The translations under genes were made by a program, and so were the position numbers. A stretch of DNA of 64,000 nucleotides from CALKZN01 sp050633785 (GTDB taxonomy: Bacteria; Pseudomonadota; Gammaproteobacteria; Arenicellales; Arenicellaceae). The stretch is from positions 1 to 64,000 of the forward strand of contig JBOEHE010000028.1 in NCBI GenBank assembly GCA_050633785.1, in the 5' to 3' direction. Of the stretch, positions 60,308 through 64,000 are shown piece after piece (position 1 is the stretch's first letter; each line of letters starts with the position of its first letter). The notes under the pieces are model-generated. The model had not been told where the DNA came from and did no database searches. It worked only from the letters and a program-made list of their open reading frames with translations.

Positions 60308-62119
60308 TTAGATGACTTCTGTGTGTGGAGTGATTTTTAGTCTGCCTAAATCAGGGTTGTCGCTCAAACGATTGAGTATCATTTTGAGCATGACTGGTTG
60401 TAAAGGTTTGTGTATGAGTGGATAGCCGCTCTGACGGGCTTCTATGATGCGCTCGGGAGATGTATCGCCGGTGATAAAAATTATTTGTGCGGTGGTGTTC
60501 AATAACGGAGTGATGGCGTGGATGGCATCAGTGCCTGTTTTATTATCCTGTAGGCGATAATCGGAAATGATAACTTCTGGTTGAAACCCTTCGTTAAGTA
60601 CTTCGATAGCCGCGTCAATAGTTGTTGCGCATTGAACGGATTGTTTCCATTGGTCTAAGACAATTTTAATACCATCCAAAACATGTTCCTCATCATCAAT
60701 AACAAGGATTTGTCTAGCTTCTTTGATGTCTGTATTGCGGTTGTGTTGTTGCTGTATGTCGGTGATTAGTTCCGCTTTGCCACTAGGCACTGTTACCGAA
60801 AAATCTGTTCCTTCATTCACTTTAGAGGATAATTTCAGGTCATGATTTTGTAATTCACACAACCGTTTTACAATAGTTAAGCCTAAGCCAAGGCCTTTGC
60901 GTCTATCTCGTTCAGGATTGTTTAACTGGTGAAACTCATTGAAAATATTGTTGATTTCAACGTTGGGAATGCCTTTGCCGTTGTCTGATACGTTGATTTC
61001 AATATCGTGATCCACTTGGCTGCAGCGCACAACAATTTCAGTACAGTCAGAGTGCTGCACTGCATTTATTATCAGGTTGAACAAACACCGGGTTATAAGA
61101 ATAGGGTCACCAAAAACGGTGTGATCAGTTGGGATAATACGTAAGGTTATCTGCTGCTTGCTGGCAATGCCCTCAAGTTGATCTTCAATATTTTGAATGA
61201 CTGAGGATATATTGAAATGTATTGGCAGAATATCAATAGCCCCAGCATCCAGTTTGGATATATCTAATAGAGATGAAAACAGGTCTTCCAGAGATTGCAG
61301 CGATTTGTTTGACTTGCCAAGCAAATCAATAGCGGTTGGGTTTTCAAGGTGACTTTCCATTGCGCCTAAAAATAAACCTAAAGAGTGTAGAGGTTGGCGC
61401 AAGTCATGACTGGCTGCTGCCAGAAAACGGCTTTTTTCAACGTTTGCTCGTTCCGCATTATTTCTTTCTTCGGTTAATGCCAGGGCCTGTCCCTTAAGCT
61501 GTTTAATTAGGGTTATATTTTGATAGCGTATTTGCAGCGAAGATTTGAATGAGGAGTTTGAGGTGTGGGCAGAATATAACGTCACCAGCATGTACAAGGT
61601 AAGGGCTATTGCCAGAGTGTTTGAGCCGACATCAATCAGACTGAAAAAATACCCTGCAAACATGGCTGTAATTGTGAAAGAAAAAGCGAAATAAGCGGGC
61701 ATGTGTGGAGATAGTGATGGTATTGCTCCAGATATCAACCCACAGGCCAACATAGTGATGATCATTAATTCAAAGGCGTTTACTTCAAAAATAAAGGGCA
61801 TTATCCCCCAGAAAATACCATTTATTAGGGAGTAGATGGTGAAACTGGTTTTCCAGCGAGACGTATTACCTATGAGTTGATCCAACGATGGGAAACGCAG
61901 TGCATGTAAAAGCCTGAAGCTAAATAGCACTCCCATCGCGATTACCCAGATCAATAATGTGGTGTCTTGCCCTGTGTTCCAAAACGTGACAATAGTCGCC
62001 ATGATGCACACAAAAGCCCCTGATAAGCCACTCTTAAGTTGTTTACGAAACAAAGAGAGCATTTCTGCATCAATTTTTTGTTCTATCTCATGGTCTGAGT
62101 GATTAATCCTTGTATTCAT
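60308..62119 (-). CDS. Hybrid sensor histidine kinase with C-terminal receiver, copy A
   Basis: 603 residues. N-terminal membrane region about 30-190 (six hydrophobic segments), then a coiled coil. HisKA: SRFLAAASHDLRQPLHSLGL with phospho-acceptor His (about 243). HATPase: NLIINAVQHS, VSDNGKGIPN and RKGLGLGLTIVKRL. Receiver about 470-590: ILVIDDEEHVLDG and Asp in VIISDYRLQDNKTG. It probably senses a membrane or lipid cue and phosphorelays through its own receiver, with no output domain attached. The next gene is a paralogue with the same order of domains. No DNA-binding partner is in view. Confidence 0.9.
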   Translation of the reverse strand: MNTRINHSDHEIEQKIDAEMLSLFRKQLKSGLSGAFVCIMATIVTFWNTGQDTTLLIWVIAMGVLFSFRLLHALRFPSLDQLIGNTSRWKTSFTIYSLINGIFWGIMPFIFEVNAFELMIITMLACGLISGAIPSLSPHMPAYFAFSFTITAMFAGYFFSLIDVGSNTLAIALTLYMLVTLYSAHTSNSSFKSSLQIRYQNITLIKQLKGQALALTEERNNAERANVEKSRFLAAASHDLRQPLHSLGLFLGAMESHLENPTAIDLLGKSNKSLQSLEDLFSSLLDISKLDAGAIDILPIHFNISSVIQNIEDQLEGIASKQQITLRIIPTDHTVFGDPILITRCLFNLIINAVQHSDCTEIVVRCSQVDHDIEINVSDNGKGIPNVEINNIFNEFHQLNNPERDRRKGLGLGLTIVKRLCELQNHDLKLSSKVNEGTDFSVTVPSGKAELITDIQQQHNRNTDIKEARQILVIDDEEHVLDGIKIVLDQWKQSVQCATTIDAAIEVLNEGFQPEVIISDYRLQDNKTGTDAIHAITPLLNTTAQIIFITGDTSPERIIEARQSGYPLIHKPLQPVMLKMILNRLSDNPDLGRLKITPHTEVI

Positions 62120-62301
62120 TATTCGAGAATCAGTTGTTTTACGTTATAAGTTCGATTGCTTGGACATTGCGCATAAGTATCGTATGAAGTCGGCGATTTC
62201 CCTGTCTTTTGATTGTCATTATTTTGAACGTCACTGGTCATTGAAACAATGGCGGGTGAAGTACAATATTGGTTGTCTGTTCTTTGCCTTAAATAATAGG
62301 T

Positions 62302-64000
62302 TTAAAAAGTTTCAGTGTTTTCACTGGTTTTGAGTTTACCTAAGTCTGGGTTGTCGCATAGGCGGTTAAGTATCATCTTAAGCATAACTGGTTGTAAGGG
62401 CTTGTGTATCAGTGGGTAGCCACTTTGACGAGCTTCAATGATGCGTTCTGGAGATGTGTCGCCTGTTATAAAAATGACTTGTGTGTCAGCGCTTAGCAAT
62501 GGAGTTAAGGTTTGGATTGCATCAGTCCCAGTCTTATTATCTTGCAAACGGTAGTCCGATATGATGATCTGAGGCTCAAAGCCTTCATTCAAAATATTGA
62601 CGGCGGTTTCGATTGTTGCAGCACAATGCACGGATTGGTTCCATTGGGTCAGAACTATTTTAATGCCATCTAATACGGGTTCTTCATCATCTATGACGAG
62701 AATGGACTTGGATTGTTTAATGTCTGTATTGTTGCTGTGTTGCTGTTGAATGTCGGTTATAAGTTCAGGTTTACCTCCTGGAACAGTTAAAGTCAGCTCT
62801 GTACCTTTGTTGACTTTTGAGGACAATTTGAGATCATGATTTTGTAGTTCACATAGCCGTTTTACGATTGTCAGCCCCAGTCCCAAGCCTTTGCGTCGAT
62901 CACGTTCAGGGTTGTTCAATTGGTGAAATTCGTTGAAAATATTATCAATTTCAGTATCTGGTATTCCCTTGCCATCGTCCATTACCATGATTTCTACATC
63001 ATGTTCCAATTGCTTGCAGCAAACAATGATTTCATTACATTCAGCATGTTGTATCGCATTAATCACCAGGTTGCGCAAGCAGCGTGCTATCAAAATTGGA
63101 TCGCAGAATACCGTGCTGTCAGAGGGTATGGTTCGAATACCTACCTGTTGCTTGCTGGCAATGCCTTCAAGTTGGTCTTTTATGTTCTGCACCACTGACG
63201 AAATTTTGAAGTGTATTGGTAATATATCGATGGCTCCAGCATCGAGTTTTGAGATGTCCAGTAAGGAGGAGAACAGGTCTTCGAGCGATTGCAATGACTT
63301 GTTTGACTTGCCGAGCAAATCAATGGCTGAAGGGTTTTCCAGGTGAGACTCCATTGCTCCTAAAAATAAACCTAAAGAGTGTAGCGGTTGGCGCAGGTCA
63401 TGACTGGCTGCTGCGAGAAAGCGACTCTTTTCGGCATTAGCCCGTTCGGCATTGTTTCTTTCCTCAGTTAATGCCAAAGCCTGTTTTCTGAGTTGCTCAA
63501 TCAGCTTTAAATTTTGATAGCGTATATTGAGTGATGATTTGAATGAGGAGTTTGAATTATGTGCAGCGTATAGGGTCACTGAAATGAAAACAATAAGCAT
63601 AATGGCTATGCTTATGGAGCTTAGGTCATTCAGGCTGAAGTAATAGAGTGATAGGGGGATGACGATGGGAAAGGAAAAGCAGTAATATGCTGGCATATGC
63701 AATGATAATGATGCAATCGCACCTGCAATTAAACCGCAACTCAGAAGCGTTAGAAAGGTTAATTCTACGGGTGAGTTTAAGTCAAATATAAAAGGCAACA
63801 TCCCCCAGCATATACCTGCTAATAGGGAGTACATGGCAAATGTTCTCTTCCATCGGGAGGTATCGCCAGTCAACTGTTCTACGGCGGGGAAGGTTCTCGC
63901 GTGAGAGATGCGGAAGGTGATTAAAACCAACATGGCTGCTGTCCAAATATGCAGCGTTGAATTATGTCCGCCTTGCCAGAAGATAATATTGGTCGCGATG
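62302..64000 (-). CDS. Hybrid sensor histidine kinase, copy B (5' end outside window)
   Basis: The frame stays open to the right edge, so the protein is cut at its N-terminus: codons beyond the internal ATG at 63933 read IATNIIFWQGG and align with copy A (IMATIVTFWNTG). At least 566 residues with HisKA FLAAASHDLRQPLHSLGLFL, HATPase DDGKGIPD and GLGLGLTIVKRL, and receiver IISDYRLQDNKTGTD. Kinase and receiver parts are almost identical to copy A, the membrane part is less so: a tandem duplication with separate sensing halves. Confidence 0.9.
   Translation of the reverse strand, partial: IATNIIFWQGGHNSTLHIWTAAMLVLITFRISHARTFPAVEQLTGDTSRWKRTFAMYSLLAGICWGMLPFIFDLNSPVELTFLTLLSCGLIAGAIASLSLHMPAYYCFSFPIVIPLSLYYFSLNDLSSISIAIMLIVFISVTLYAAHNSNSSFKSSLNIRYQNLKLIEQLRKQALALTEERNNAERANAEKSRFLAAASHDLRQPLHSLGLFLGAMESHLENPSAIDLLGKSNKSLQSLEDLFSSLLDISKLDAGAIDILPIHFKISSVVQNIKDQLEGIASKQQVGIRTIPSDSTVFCDPILIARCLRNLVINAIQHAECNEIIVCCKQLEHDVEIMVMDDGKGIPDTEIDNIFNEFHQLNNPERDRRKGLGLGLTIVKRLCELQNHDLKLSSKVNKGTELTLTVPGGKPELITDIQQQHSNNTDIKQSKSILVIDDEEPVLDGIKIVLTQWNQSVHCAATIETAVNILNEGFEPQIIISDYRLQDNKTGTDAIQTLTPLLSADTQVIFITGDTSPERIIEARQSGYPLIHKPLQPVMLKMILNRLCDNPDLGKLKTSENTETF

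Overview
This window is a chromosomal segment of a heterotrophic, probably marine gammaproteobacterium, perhaps of the Oceanospirillales type. That rests on moderately AT-rich DNA and gammaproteobacterial housekeeping genes (smpB, the ratA-rnfH pair, bamE, rarA, maeB). It also rests on a sigma-54-controlled TRAP C4-dicarboxylate system and an AapJQMP amino-acid importer. I did not recognise the species. I found no rRNA, tRNA or CRISPR array.

Layout. 1-0.6 kb: 5' part of a multi-pass membrane protein leaving the left edge. 1.0-13.3 kb: an accessory island. It holds a 2704-residue secreted RHS/YD-repeat protein carrying a calcium-type thrombospondin-3 array, a PQQ-like region, duplicated adhesion domains and a fibrinogen-like end. 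The missing RHS core sits in a separate secreted protein with a toxin-like tip, followed by a likely immunity gene. Beyond it lie REP-like repeats, a frameshifted REP-associated transposase, an XRE regulator with a palindromic operator candidate, a possible structured small RNA and a second immunity-like gene. 13.5-17.3 kb: small enzymes and regulators (metallophosphoesterase lipoprotein, VOC protein, AraC regulator, DUF1801, ABM monooxygenase). 17.4-20.3 kb: a Rieske oxygenase and a PhnZ-like HD-domain oxygenase divergent from a LysR regulator. 20.4-23.5 kb: a DUF349 protein.

23.9-30.2 kb is the most interesting region. It is a tightly packed operon of a KamA-like radical-SAM aminomutase, an ANL adenylating enzyme, a second ANL enzyme fused to a carrier-protein domain, a small single-TM protein and an MBOAT acyltransferase. 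The parts mirror the Dlt (D-alanylation) logic of ligase, carrier, small membrane protein and MBOAT, with an aminomutase added. I infer a pathway that makes a beta-amino acid, loads it on a carrier and transfers it to an envelope acceptor.

30.3-41.3 kb is C4-dicarboxylate metabolism: malic enzyme maeB, two dctP paralogues, the DctBD two-component system and dctQM. Sigma-54 type promoter sequences precede both dctP genes and dctQM, fitting control by DctD. 41.5-48 kb is mixed: LysE exporter, START protein, beta-lactamase-like protein, a stand-alone GyrB-type ATPase, rarA, azoR, DUF3820 and an SGNH hydrolase. 48-53.3 kb is a CotH / DUF4956 / VTC cluster with a second, divergent CotH-like gene. 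53.3-55.7 kb holds smpB, ratA-rnfH and bamE. 55.9-60.2 kb holds aapJQMP. 60.3-64 kb holds two tandem paralogous hybrid histidine kinases, the second cut by the right edge.
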